Source of the DNA: Chenopodium formosanum | Lineage: Eukaryota; Streptophyta; Magnoliopsida; Caryophyllales; Amaranthaceae | Assembly: GCA_024500155.1 (NCBI GenBank) | Contig: CM044874.1 | Coordinates: forward strand, 71,099,795 to 71,163,794 | Direction: 5' to 3' | DNA length: 64,000 bases | Shown: positions 36,141 to 48,787 of the stretch, one piece after another | Position numbering within the stretch: position 1 is the first letter of the stretch | Layout: the number at the start of each line of letters is the position of its first letter | Translations under genes and position numbers: made by a program | The notes under the pieces: model-generated | What the model was told of the DNA's origin: nothing | Databases searched by the model: none | The model's input: the letters and a program-made list of their open reading frames with translations, nothing else

Positions 36141-39100
36141 TTACAAAACTGTCTCTGGGTCATTTTCAGAGTGAAAGAGCTTGAGATGACCGGAAGAGTT
36201 TAGAAGTGCACTTATCCTACGGAGAGCAGCAATTAGTGTCTGACTGCTTTTGCAGAAAGCAAATCTGATGTACCTTCTTTGATAACCATCAGGTGGACGC
36301 TTTGTATGGAAAAATCCACATCCTGGAACTGCAACTACGCCTGCCTGTTTTATCAGTTCTTCGACAAAATCTATCTGCAAGAAAGTGACCCTGAAATTTA
36401 GTGAAATTCAACACACACATTGAATTGACAATTATGACAAAAAACTTAGCTTTGGTTAGCTATGGACTAACTATAAACGACTAATTAAGCTCTGTGTGCT
36501 GCTTATAATTCGTAGTTATGCACACAGGTAGTCATTTCATTTTAATCCAGGGTCCAAGGGTAATAGCCTCTGCATATTACAAGAGTTAAGGCGATATATA
36601 CATCTAATTTCCCCAAGGGTTGACAGGTTTATAGCCATGATAAGCTAAGAATGCATATCAGGGGGGCCCTCAGGGGGACTTAGGTTGTGCTATGGGGACT
36701 TTGGGGATTAATTGGCTGTATTTTTGGGTTTAATAGGATTGTAAATTTGTGATATGCAGTTTTTGCAATTTGTAAATCTCTGTTATAACTTTGGAAAGGC
36801 ATTAAAGTGACAATCAGGATGCTGATAATGAAAGAATAAATCCAATCATAAAATGCAAACTAACATGCATTGATAAACACTCATCACATAATAGTTTGAT
36901 ATTTATATAGTTGATTACTTGATGAATAATGCCTCCTCCATCATAATCCATATTGATTAATAGTTTGCTATAAGACATAAATCTTTTTCTTTACTAAAAT
37001 AATGCGAATAGAAAGTATTGAGAAGACACAACTTACGTCACAGTTACTGTAATCCTTGGGAAGCTCTGCAAACATGAAAAATGAACCCTGAGGCTTAAAC
37101 TCAGTCTGAAAACCAATCCCACTGAGCAATTCTGCTATGAAGTCCCTTCTGGATTCAAAGTCCTAGGAAACAGAAGTTGTAGTAATAAAATTTTTTAGAG
37201 ACCGCAGCACTGCACTATAAGGAGGAGAGATAATTAGCTGTTATAAATCTTACTGTTCTAAGTGACTCGTAATATTCTGGGGGGCTCTGCAAAGCTACCA
37301 AGGCAGCTTCTTGGAAAGGTGCTGGAGCAGAATCTGTTAGTCTTATATGTATGTTTCTTATAGCATCAGCTATACATGCAGGGGCAATGGCCCATCCAAT
37401 TCTCCAACCTACAAGAGTAGAAAATGATCCAGAAAATTATTTACCAGACAAAACAATTTACCAAGATTAGAAAATTTTAACAAGAGCAACTGGCCAATTT
37501 TATAACAGGAAAAAGAAATTCAATTTCATATTTCATAACTTCAAAATTCCCAAATTTAATTGCAGATAATTCTCCCCATAACTCCACAAGTAATAAATCT
37601 CATAACATGGATCCAACCCTGTATACGAGAGTGCCACTTAAGAAGATAGGATCCATCCCTGTATAAGAAAGTGCCAAATATGAAAATGGTTGCATAGCAT
37701 GGGAAGGCAGTTGAGATCACCTGTCACACAATAAGTTTTAGACAAGGAAGAAGTGATGATGGTCCGCTCTTGCATTCCTGGAAGAGAAGCGAGGGATATG
37801 TGCCTTTCATTATCATAAGTTATGTATTCATACACCTGGAAAACATGATCTCAATATAAGATGTGGGTTTCACTGTCACCTAGTACTCTAGTAGATGTCA
37901 TAAGTCTTGTGGCAATTATTGTCTATTGATCATAAAAACAGCATTAGTATGCAAAAACAAAGACATCATGGGACACCATATAGTACACTGAGCCTTAAAT
38001 AAAAAAAACTTTGATGCCATTTGAAGTAAGAAAATTATCTGCCCGTACTTCATCTGTAACAGCTAGGCAGTCCCATTTTTGGCAAGCTTCAGCAATTATG
38101 TCCAGCTCGTCTACTCCAAACACTTTCCCTGTAGGATTATGAGGGCTGTCATTTTGTATCAGTAATTTACATCATATGTAGCAGTTTCAGTATACTACAT
38201 AGTTGTGATTTGAAACATAGTCATCATACTCATCAAACCAACCAAGTGATGATACCAAGCTAACAAACTTTTTCTTTTTTTGACAAATAGCATTTAAAGC
38301 CTATAGCAAAGTTATTTAAAATTGCTCCTTTATTTTCTCCTCAATAGCAAAGAATTTAGGGTGCATGACTAAATAATTATTGGAGAGTAAAGAACTGCAA
38401 AAAATTTCCAAACCTGTTCAATACTATAGCTTTTGTCTTGGAAGTACAAGCCTTCATGAGTTTTTCTGGGTCCAGAGTCCAATAAGGAGGGTCTAAGGGC
38501 ACAAATACCTGGCCAAAAAATCAGAGTTCAGGCAAATGATATACGGAGCATGTTTTAGCCGTATTCTATTAAATCATTCGGGATTAGTGAGCTGAATTAA
38601 GCCTCAGGCAAACCATAAAAAAGGGCTTACTGGGACTCCTCCAGCCATACTAATGCAAGATTCATATGTCTCATATGACGGGTCAAGCACGATAACTTCA
38701 TCACCTCGATCAATTACTGCACATTGCATTCGGAGAATACCATTGAAAACTTGTTAGAACTACTATCTTAAAATTTACTGAAACACAGTGTAATGCAATT
38801 TCTGCCATATAGTGTGCACGTCTTCCTTTTAGCCATTGCATTACCCTGTGTTGCATTGTACCAAGCATAAGACGAACTTACAGGCAAACATTGCTGCAGC
38901 AAACGCCTCAGTTTGACCACAACAAATCACTATATCTGTTGCAGGGTCAATATCCATACCGTGCATGTCTTTCATATTCTTTGCTACATAATCACATATT
39001 TCCTGCACATGTCTACAAATCTATAGTCAGATTCAGACTCCATATACCAAATCAAATCTCAAGGATCACAATCCTATACTAGCTTAATTAACAAACTTGC

Positions 39101-40301
39101 TCATACAAGCTATACCTCAACACTGCTTTATAGACAATTCTAATCAGCTCGGAAGCAAAAGAGAATTCTGTGTATATAACACAATTTAAATCCTTATAAC
39201 ATCCAAACTAGTAACTAATCCTGGCCTCGTCCCAACTAGCAAAAACATATGCAGATAATCATTTTACACATACTTCAACCATCTTTTTAGCACCAATAGT
39301 ATAATTCCAGCTCAAAACTACCTATTAGGCACATTCAATACTCCCCTTCTATGATAAAACAGAGATGATCCTTAATAAAATTAGTCCACATCAAATGAAA
39401 TCAAAATATCAACTCCATACCTGTATACAACATATTTACTTCTAGTGCTAAGACTGCTAACAAATGCAAACCATCAGCATGTACATTATAACCCCGGTGT
39501 AATTTTACACCCTCTCACATTCCCGTGTGGCATGATCATAATCTATCCAATATGTTTATATGTCCCCTCGGAACACTTTTTTTTTTACCCATTTGCTTAT
39601 TTGGTTGTATCTTGCATTAGAAATTGCCTAATTTTCCAATTTTTATAACAAAGTATCCCAAGAATATCCATCAAGAATAACCCTAGGAAACTAAAATAAA
39701 TTAAGCTATGGGTCTATTATACATCGAATATAATTTTACACCCTCTCACATTCTCGGGTGGTGGCGTGATCATAATTTACCCACATATCCTTGGGAAAAC
39801 TCGTTCTTTTTACCCACATACTACTTATTTGGACCTCGCCCATACTAGCAAACAACACAAAAAAATAATCTTAGTTGTATCGTGCAACCAGTTGTACCAT
39901 AGAAATAATTAAATTTACTAGTTCTATAACAATAAGGCAATAACTAAGCATCCCAAGAATATTCATGAAGAATAACCCATAAATAGGAAACTAAATTAAT
40001 TTAAATCATGGGTCAAACCATCAATAACATTTTGGGGAAGGTGGGTACAAATACAAATAAATACTCAAATATAAAAGAAGAAAAAAAATAAACAAAGGAG
40101 AGAGAAAATAATGTAAAACCTGTATTGATTAAAGTCAGAATTAATGGCAGAAACAGCAGCATTTTTGATATGGGAAGGAGCAGGAAAATCAGGGAAACCT
40201 TCAGCAAGATTAATGGCATTGCAACGTTGAGCAAGATGAGAAAGTTGTTGAATTGGTGAAGGTGTTGATGATTTTGCAAATGATGATAGTTTTTCCTCCA
40301 T
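36141..40301 (-). CDS. PLP-dependent class I/II aminotransferase, kynurenine-oxoglutarate transaminase-like
   Basis: Probably transfers an amino group from an amino acid (kynurenine, glutamine or methionine type) to an oxo acid using pyridoxal phosphate. Substrate is inferred from similarity to the plant At1g77670 group. Exons: 40301-40120, 39012-38882, 38716-38631, 38508-38414, 38145-38049, 37835-37721, 37408-37254, 37162-37037, 36374-36141, in frame to 406 residues, normal for fold type I. Motifs: INLAEGFPDFPAP near the N terminus, GQTEAFAAA, SPHNPTGKVFG (Asn168), VTDEVYEYI (Asp196 and Tyr199 contact the cofactor ring), SSLSKTYCVTGWRIGW with Lys230 as the Schiff-base lysine, and RYIRFAFCKS with the carboxylate-binding Arg. 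There is no obvious targeting peptide. Intron 1 is the longest (1.1 kb). Confidence 0.93.
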
Positions 40302-41025
40302 TTTTTTTTTAACTTCTGGGGTTCAAAGAAATCAAATAAAAACCTTATCTTATCATATTAATCAATGGGTCGTGCATGAAAAAGGGCGGCTTTTGTTTAT
40401 AGATTAAACGTTGTGGGTATTAATTATATCATCTGAATTACTGTTAACACGTCTTAATCAGAATAATCACCCGCTGCAGTTGTACCACTCCTTGTACCCG
40501 TATTCAAATTGAGTGGACGAGTGGTGAATAGGTCGTTTGAATTGGGAAAATTTGATTTGATTTTCAGATAGTTCGTTTTTTCTTTTTAGTTCTTTGTTAT
40601 GGATTGTGATTAGTTTTCGAGCCAAGTTTTATCTAATTTAATTATTTGGATTAGATTAGGTCAACTTTCATTTGGGTCTAAATTGCATTTTGTAATTTCA
40701 ATTATAATTTGAGTTTGAGTCAAGTGTTTTTGGTGCATGTTTGATTAGTTTGGTTGACTACTAAGGAGAGTGAAAATTCATGAAAAATTGAAAATTAAAT
40801 GCTTTGTATTAAGTAGTTATTTTGTTGACATAAGTAAAAAATGAAAGTAAAAATTCATAGGAATTTACATTTCCTACAAAACATGGAAAGCACATCTTGA
40901 TCAATTAAAATTCATTGAGATTTCAAATTCCCTTGTTGTTAACTAAACAAGTTAAGCAATTCCTACCCATAAATTAACGGTTTACAATGATAATTTAACT
41001 CCGATGTTAAAGAAATAAGCACTTA
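40302..41025. other. Upstream region of the aminotransferase gene
   Basis: Presumed promoter on the minus strand next to 40302, then AT-rich intergenic DNA. No other feature is supported. Confidence 0.35.
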
Positions 41026-41279
41026 GGGCCTGTTCCGATTGACTGAACTCAGCTGAACTGAATTGAACTGAACTGAGCTGAACTGAACTGAACTGAATTG
41101 AATTTCAACTGAACTTATTAATTAGTGATTTTTAACTACGGATTAGTGAACTTTGATTATTTATTGATTATTTATTACTATACATATGTGTATATACAAA
41201 TGTACATATTAGTATTAATATTATTATTATTATTATTATTAATTATTTTATATTATTATTATTATTATTAATTATTTTA

Positions 41280-41313
<34 letters not shown>

Positions 41314-41509
41314 TATTGATGATTATTATTATTATTTATTGATGATTATTATTAGTATTATTATTTCAATTATTATTATTGTTATTATTATTATTATTAT
41401 TATTATTAGAGCTTAAAAGAATGAAATTTGGCTTTATATCATTAGCAATATCATTAGACGTAAATTAAGAGCTGAACTGAACTGAATTTCAACGAAAGAG
41501 AACATGCCC
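41026..41509. mobile_element. Tourist-like MITE expanded by microsatellites
   Basis: Ends GGGCCTGTTCCGATTGACTG and, inverted, GGGCATGTTCTC match the family of the element at 25001-25107, as do the GAGCTGAACTGAATTTCAACG interior blocks. TTA lies left and TAA right of the ends. Two expansions sit inside: (GAACT)n near 41052-41095 and a long ATT array at about 41210-41408. Confidence 0.65.
41210..41408. repeat. ATT trinucleotide microsatellite
   Basis: Interrupted (ATT)n over about 200 bp, with TATTTATTGATG interruptions that are themselves duplicated. Confidence 0.9.
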
Positions 41510-42022
41510 TAACCATTAGAAAAAACTTGTAAAATTACACTTTCTAATGTGTCAAGTTACACTTTCTAACGCTAACGTATTATGTACAATGATAATGTGA
41601 CAAATACAAATACAAAGTATAAGAGCAAGAATTAAAGATGTTCATTTGGGTCAAACTTGTTTCTCTACTAGGAGCCTTGAGCAGAATAAACATTGCTACT
41701 AATTGCAGAGATTACATTTCCTATAGATGTCAACCAACACACTATACACAAGAATCGTGTTGCTAAGATAGCAATAGATTACTCTATAATTTCCCACAAG
41801 ATTAATAATTCAGAGCTTAACAAGAAATTCCAAGCCAGACATTTTAGGTGAAATAATCACTATAAGCAGTTTATTGACATATTCCTTCTAGTTACTAGCC
41901 CTCAAGAACAATAAACATATCCAAAGTAAATCAATGCAGAAAGACGATTTCATTATGAACCATAAGCATATAAAAGAGAACCGAGACAGACAGACTTCGC
42001 ATGTTCAACAAAAGTCTCAATA
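41510..42022 (-). other. Probable 3' UTR and flank of the PORR gene
   Basis: AT-rich, no coding region. It lies downstream of the minus-strand stop codon at 42023. Confidence 0.4.
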
Positions 42023-43252
42023 TTAATTATTCATTCTATCAGCGAAACTTGAATCCTTCCTACCGCTAAGTGCTACAAATTTGGCTTTAAATCTCAATAT
42101 AGGACATTTTTCGATCAAATTTGAGCCATCATATGCTTCCTTAAGGAAAACAGTACTTCGTACACCCTTGTTGGTGATATAGAAAATACCATGATGCTTA
42201 ATTAAACAAAGTATTAGCCTAGCAGGTAAGAGCAACTCGGACTGAAAGGCACTCATTTGAAAAGATGTCATCCTCTTCTCAATGGTCAAGCTTAGAAGCT
42301 CATGGAGCACTGCCACAATCCTTTTCCTAGCCTTAGGATCCGCCTGATCAAACCTTCTTGCATTCAAGTATGGAGAAGGAAATTCTGTTTTCTGCCATCT
42401 TTCGAGTTCTTCAAGGAAACCTGTATTTGGCCGAAACCCAGCAGGATAGCATATATGAAATGCATAAGGACCAGGATAATTGCCATCCTTCGAAATTTTA
42501 ACTTTCTTTCCTCTCCCTCCCTCTTTTAATTCCCCTTCTCGAACCAAATTCTCCTCTCGAGCAGTTACTCCAAGTGAAGAATCCCAATTTTCCAAGTGCA
42601 AGTAAGCCTTATTATTAATATCTTTCACTGAAAAGAACTCAGGATACTTAGGAATCAATGATTTCTTGTAATCCATTGGCAAACCCAATTCATTTTCTAT
42701 AAGCTCAATCTTTTCCATTGGCACCTTACAATCAACCGTCAACATTAACAACTTTCTCAAGTTCTTAACCAGAATAGGCTCCATAAGCATTCGCGCTTCA
42801 TCTTCTTCTGCTGCAACTCGTTGTGCTTTGTCAGTAAGCCGAACTGCAACAGGAGCACGGTCACCACCACTAACATGAAAGATTGTTGGGTACTTTTCAA
42901 TGGCAGCCATACAATTCCATTTCTGCACAAAACCCACTTCCTTTTCAAGGTCCCTAAGAAAGATACATTTGTTTTTCTGGGATTGAATGATGTCTTTAAG
43001 CTGCAGGATTACAGCAGGCTTTTTCTGAAGGTCCATGACTTTGTCGAGTTCATGAACCCTGTAATAGATTTTCTTCTTGGGTTTGCTTCCTCCACTAGTT
43101 TTATGCCTGGTTTGTACCAACATATGACTCAAATTCTGACATGGGTTTGAACTCAATGCAGCAAAATTATTCACAAAAACCCCTTTGAAGCGCATCATGA
43201 TCAGAAATGTTCTTTGAGGCATTTTGTCGAACAGGTGGTGTGCAAAATGCAT
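42023..43252 (-). CDS. PORR-domain (plant organelle RNA recognition) protein, WTF1/RPD1-like
   Basis: PORR proteins bind group II introns and other organellar RNAs and support splicing in chloroplasts or mitochondria. This is one uninterrupted frame of 409 residues, usual for the family. The Lys/Arg-rich start of the domain (SKPKKKIYYRVHELDKVMDL) is followed by FLRDLEKEVGFVQKWNCMAAIEKYPTIFHV, a LTDKAQRVAAEE segment, KIELIENELGLPMDYKKSLIPKYPEFFSV, a Trp-rich middle with NTGFLEELERWQKTEFPSPY, and the C-terminal KHHGIFYITNKGVRSTVFLKEAY. The first 50 residues are basic and hydroxylated, suggesting an organellar presequence. Met1, Met11 or Met19 could be the real start. A LINE inserted 378 bp upstream. 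Subfamily and target RNA cannot be stated. Confidence 0.9.
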   Translation of the reverse strand: MHFAHHLFDKMPQRTFLIMMRFKGVFVNNFAALSSNPCQNLSHMLVQTRHKTSGGSKPKKKIYYRVHELDKVMDLQKKPAVILQLKDIIQSQKNKCIFLRDLEKEVGFVQKWNCMAAIEKYPTIFHVSGGDRAPVAVRLTDKAQRVAAEEDEARMLMEPILVKNLRKLLMLTVDCKVPMEKIELIENELGLPMDYKKSLIPKYPEFFSVKDINNKAYLHLENWDSSLGVTAREENLVREGELKEGGRGKKVKISKDGNYPGPYAFHICYPAGFRPNTGFLEELERWQKTEFPSPYLNARRFDQADPKARKRIVAVLHELLSLTIEKRMTSFQMSAFQSELLLPARLILCLIKHHGIFYITNKGVRSTVFLKEAYDGSNLIEKCPILRFKAKFVALSGRKDSSFADRMNN

Positions 43253-43617
43253 TCAATACCACTCCAACTTTTCCTGATGATTTGCCAAAATAGTTAAATT
43301 AATCAAACCTATTCTATGACTAGTTTGTAATTGTGATTCCCATTACAAACACTTTGATTAAGTTCTCTCCTTTGAAAATTTTAGGGAAACAAAAAGGGTA
43401 TAACTTATAAGGAGGCAATGGTGGCATTGTTTTATTGCTAGCCATGAATTTTGCTGATGAAATTAGCAGTAAATTCACGATCACTGAGAAAGGTGGGTGG
43501 GAAATAGTGGTGATAATACGGAGCAGCTGATGGTTGCAGTGAACCAGCAGAGTTGCTGGTGACCGGTGAGAGAGGGGTAGATTTGTAGCAGCCTAGCGCC
43601 CTAGCCTATTCAAAAGG
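43253..43617 (-). promoter_or_regulatory. Remaining upstream region of the PORR gene
   Basis: Only about 365 bp separate the PORR start codon from the LINE target duplication. The segment is unique-looking, and any promoter elements beyond it have been pushed to the far side of the LINE (57997 onwards). Confidence 0.4.
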
Positions 43618-43693
43618 AGAAAATACAAGTTTTTTTTTTTTTTTTGATGCAAAAGTGGGCTAAAAACCCGAACTAAAACAAGAAAAAAAACTA

Positions 43694-46600
43694 CTAAACA
43701 AATCGAGGTGAGGTAACCCCAACTATGTCCTCCCAGAGAAGATTTTTTATCTCGATTGGAGGAGCATCGAAATAAACTACCCTCTCTTCAAGAACCACCC
43801 CTAAATTAGCCAAGCGATCGGCTACTTTATTACCCTCCCTAAAGCAATGAAATACTAAAACATTACTAAACGACTTAAGAATATTTCTACAATTGTTCAA
43901 AATATGGTAACACTCGCCTCCTTGAAATAGAGCATTCTTGAGCGCTTCAATACAAGCTTGGTTGTCCAATTGAACTACTAGCTTCTCCACTCCTTGATCA
44001 ACAGCCATCTGTAGACCTATCTCCAATGCCAGCAACTCTGCTCTGTACGAATTGCAAACTCCAAATCTGGCTGAAAAACCTTGTATGAACTTTCCCTCTG
44101 CATTCCTCAATACTCCTCCACCTCCAGCTTGCCCTGGTGCTCCCTTGGCAGCCTCATCAGTGTTGAGGGCAGCCCAATTTGCAGGGGGGGTTTTCCATCT
44201 TACAAATATCTCATGTCGAGGCTTTTTTCCCAGAATATTTCCCTGAATCGGATCAGCGCTGAGAGCATACCAGGTTTCCTCCACTCTAGCTTTGATAAAC
44301 GCCCCTGTATCAATTGGAATGTCTTCTTCTTTACCAAATGCACTTGCGTTCCTCCACCTCCAAATCCACCAATAGAGTAATTGTGAAACACGTTGGCCAT
44401 TTGTCTGTGTTGTCTTCCATGTTTCTAATAAACCATTCACTCAAAGTTCCTAAATAAAAGTTAGGATGGAGAACAGAATTCCCTACACTTAACCATATCT
44501 GTTTAGTAGCAGGGCAATCTCGCAGCAGGTGAATTACCGATTCATCTTCATTCATTGAACACCTAGTACACCTTAGGTCAGCAGCAATTTGTCTTTTGAA
44601 TCTATTAGCATTGCACAAAATTCTTTCATGAAGACATAGCCAAAGGAAAGTACGAACTCTTTGTTGTACAGGCGCCTTCCATGCTAGCTCCCACCTCTGT
44701 GTTCTCCACCAGCTTATGGGAAGCAATTAGTTGAAGGCACTCATTGGGGAGTATATAAGCAAATTCATCCCATTTCCATCCTAGCACCGGACTCCACATA
44801 TCTTCCACAAGGACCCCATCCAGCTCTGCTGGAATAACTGCTATGGCCGCATCTCTTAATGGTTCATCTGAAGCCTAACAGTGATCCCAAAAGAGGGTCA
44901 ATTTGCCATTGCCCACAGCCACCTTCGACCCTTTTTTAATCCACTTCGCATTATTGGTGATGCCCCTCCATACATTCGACATGTTTGAGTTAGGAGTAAA
45001 CATGTCTAAATCACATCTTCCATGACAGTACTTATGTCTCAACACTCGAGCCCATAGAGAATTCGGCTCCGTCAACACTCTCCACCTGAGCTTGGTGAGG
45101 AAAACTGAATTTGATTGCCTAGTCGATCTCATGCCAATGCCCCCTTTCTCTTTAGGTTGCTGTAAAGTTTCCCATGATAAGAGATGCACTCTTTTTTTTT
45201 TCCTCTGTTCCTCCCCAAATGAATCTTCGAGTTCGTTTATCAATGTCATCACACAAAGCTCGAGGGAGTTTTGCTGTTTGCATTGAATAGTTGGCTATGG
45301 TCGAGACAGTTGATTTAGCCAAGGTAATACGGCCTGCCAATGAGAGGTACTTAGTCTTCCATCCTGAAAGTCTTCTATCCACTTTCTCACAAAGATGCGC
45401 AAATGTTTCCCTAGTGACCCGACTTGTTAAAGTTGGCATCCCCAAGTATATTCCCAAATCCTCAGTGCTTTCCATCCCCAAAAATTGATTAATATTTTCT
45501 TGTTCTTCTTGGCTTACATTTTTGGAGTAATAGACCCGAGACTTCGAGAGGTTAACTCTTTGCCCCGAGGCTTTACCAAATCTATCCAAGCAATCCTTGA
45601 TTACTTCTGCTTGTTCTTGAGTAGCTTCCGCAAACAGAATTAGATCGTCTGCAAAAAACAAATTGGATAGTGTAGGCCCTCCACGACTTGCAAAAATCGG
45701 CTTCCACCACTCCAAGAAAACTGCTTCTTCTATGACTTGATTCAAACGTTCTATACAGAGAACAAATAAGTATGGAGACAATGGGTCGCCTTGCCTAATG
45801 CCACGGGAAGGATAGAAAGCATCTGATTTTTCTCCGTTCCACAAGATTCGCATCGAAGGGGATGTCACACATTGCATAATCACCTCAACTAGTAATGCTG
45901 GAAAATTCATATCAAGGAGAGTGTTTCGAATGAATTTCCACTTGAGCCGGTCATATGCTTTCTCGAAATCTATCTTGATCGTCATATAACCCTTCCCTCC
46001 TTGTTTACGCTTCATCGTGTGTATCACCTCTTGGACAATTACTATATTATCAGTAATTTATCTTCCCGGGACAAAACTAGCTTGAGATTGTGAAACAATT
46101 TTTTGGGAGGAGCGGTTTTATCCGATTAACAATGGCTTTTGTAATGATCTTATAAGAGACATTACAAAGACCAATTGGACGGAATTGGGCAGGGAGCTCG
46201 GGTTTTTCTATTTTTGGCAGCAGCACCAAAAAGGTTTCATTCATGGATTCTGGCAGCCCTTTGCCTTCGAGAACACTCAGCGCCATGGAGTAAACATTGA
46301 GCGAAATCAAATCCCAATTTTTTTGATAAAAAAGGGCTTGATAGCCATCCGGTCCCGGAGCTTTGAGTGCTCCCATTGAGTTAATTGCAAGATCGATGTC
46401 ACATTTAGAAAATGGTCGCACCAAAAGACTCCAGTCCTCGTGAGTAATTGGATAGCTTACCCCTGCAGGGATATTGTACTCTTCCTCATTGCCCTCGTCA
46501 GTAAACAAGCTTGCAAAATAGTCCACTACTATCGACTTGACTTGGGTTTTTATCATAAACCCATTGATCTTCCCTGTTTTTAATTGCAACAATGTTATTT

Positions 46601-47745
46601 CTCCACCTTCGCACAATAGTACTAAGATGAAAAAACGTTGTATTTCGATCTCCGTGTTTTAGCCAATCCACTCTAGCCTTTTGATACCACAATAGTTCCT
46701 CTTGATTAAAAACCACATCCAGTTCCCTTCTTAACTTTGCCTCAAGTTTTATTAAACCTGAGTTTCTCTCGAAAGCAAGCTTTTTTTGTATTCCATCAAT
46801 TCGAGCCATGAGTGTGCGCTTCTCTCGAAAGATATTGTGGAATATTTCCTTGTTCCAATTTTGTAACTCTCTAGACAAGGAATGAAGCAGGGGAATTAGA
46901 GGAGCAGACTTGTCCCATTTATTTTGAATAAAATCTCCAAACTTCTCATGAGTGAGCCAAGCTGTTTGGAACCGGAAAGGACGATCAATTGACTCCAAAG
47001 GTGCAAAACCATTCGGGGATATGAATAGGGGACAGTGGTCAGATTGAAGAGCTGGTAGGTGTCGAACACGAGCCTTATCAAAGCGCATACCCCATTCTCC
47101 AGTACACAGCGCTATGTCGAGTCGCCCACTCCTTCTTGTTTCCAGTGAGTGACCCCTAGCCCAGGTATGAGCAGGTCCTGAAAATTCAACCTCGATGAGG
47201 TTATTCTCATTAATCCAGTGATTGAACTTTTGACTCCTTCGAGAAGTCTCAGCACAACTTGAGTTTCGTTCCCAACCAAACCAAGTTTCGTTAAAATCGC
47301 CAGCCAAAAGCCACATTTTATTGTTCCTGTTAGCAAATTCTGCTAATTCATCCCATAATTTAGTCCGTTTGGCAGGGTCAGGACTGGCGTATATTGCTGA
47401 GAAATACCAAGGTTCTTCCCCTACCTTCGAAATTTGCATAGTAATATACTGATTAGCTTGTTCGATCGGGTCGACGGTGACTAATTCGGGCTTCCAGTAC
47501 ACCCAAATTCCCCTACTAAACCCTTGCGCATCTACACGAGTGTGTCCATTATAACCAAGAATTGTAGCAATATGGTCGCTCGCTCTCCTCCCATGTGCGT
47601 TTCAATCAACGTCAGCACAATCGGTTTATTTATTCGAACTACTTCTCTGAGAACAGCTAGAAATTCTTTATTGTCGGCACCTTAGACATTCCATACCATA
47701 CACGTTATGGGATAGGAATTGGAAATCATATTATGATTATTATTC
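43694..47745 (-). pseudogene. LINE ORF2: endonuclease / reverse transcriptase / zf-RVT / RNase H, broken
   Basis: Read along the minus strand. The endonuclease (about 47740-46950) shows GDFNE and SDHCPLF motifs. The reverse transcriptase (about 46560-45250) shows FRPIGLCNVSYK, DFEKAYDRLKW, GIRQGDPLSPYLF and the catalytic FFADDLILFAEA. A zinc-finger-like region follows at 44726-44500 (CTRCSMNEDESVIHLLRDCP). The RNase H (about 44240-43780) has Asp, Glu, Asp and Asp in LNTDEA, RAELLALE, VQLDNQ and NKVADRLA; the usual Gly after the first Asp is Glu. Breaks: a stop just after the opening MVWNV (near 47690), a frameshift near 47580, and further shifts between the blocks near 46600-46500, 46050, 45200, 44850, 44650 and 44400. 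Not functional as read. Confidence 0.88.
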
Positions 47746-47796
47746 ATAATTACCTCAGGGTTGGGAAGGTTGGTAGCATAAGCTCTTAAAAGCTGT

Positions 47797-48782
47797 TTAA
47801 AAGCTTGATTCACTTTCCATGGCAACCGCAGAGTTACCATTAGTTCCGGCATCATTTGCCTCGATGCCATCCATGAATGAATCTCCACCTCCATCCTGTG
47901 AATCAGGGGGTCGAGAATGTAGAGATAAGGTTCTGCCATTGGCAAACTCCCACATAGTATCTTCTCCGGGGGAATGTGAAGCTGGATTGGAGTTGGCGGT
48001 AGGTGAGACATGGGTGATAAGGGGGGTAATTTGGGATAGATTTTGTGGCTCAGTGGTTTCGATTTGGGGTTCAGTGATGCTGGATTCTAATGGTGCTTGT
48101 TTGTTTGCTTCTCTACTAGCTTCGAAAATAATAGGATTATTTTCTTTGCCTTGAAATTCATTCAAATTCTTGTTAGGAGTGGGGCCTGAAGATAATTCAT
48201 TAGTTTTATCTTTTAGAATTAAACTAGGAGAAGAATTATCTTTTTTCCTAATTTCTTGCCAACTCTTCATGCTTCCCAAAAGTTGACCACTAAATTTGGG
48301 ATTTTGGTTTGATTTTCCCACTGAAAAAGGAGCTTTTTGCGTGATAATTTGATCATGATTAGGAGATTTACCTAAATCAACTATATTTCTTTGACTTGCG
48401 GTATTCTCTCCAAGATTCACCACCAATTCAGCAGAATTCTTTTCCAGAATATTCTCTGTTTCCAAATTAGAATCTTCCCCTTGATCTTCCAGGATTGCAA
48501 AACGAGACCCACCTTTCCTAAGCGTTGACTCATTGACTTTCTCTAACCTGCCATGGTTCACCCCTTTTGCTTGATCCTCTTTTCCGGTGTTGGAGTGGTC
48601 TTTATCAGGCTTAGTTGGTCTTTTCCTTGGTGGTGGTTTTTTTACTAACATCCAGTTACCATAGTCCTATTTCTCCAGAGTAGAGATAGCAGCATCAGCC
48701 TGTGCTGGATTAACAACTTGTGGCAAATTCGACCCATCACTCTTGTTATGCTCCATTGCTTCACAGTTGTCTCCCTGATGTC
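47797..48782 (-). pseudogene. LINE ORF1, C-terminal part
   Basis: The second half of ORF1, cut from the first half by the copia element. At the junction (48782) it supplies the GHQGDNC half of a zinc knuckle whose CFQCGKI half lies at 57030-57060. The rest is a polar, low-complexity Asn/Ser/Glu-rich tail, as in plant LINE ORF1 proteins. An in-frame stop near 48668 lies before the tail. Confidence 0.8.
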
Positions 48783-48787
48783 CTATC

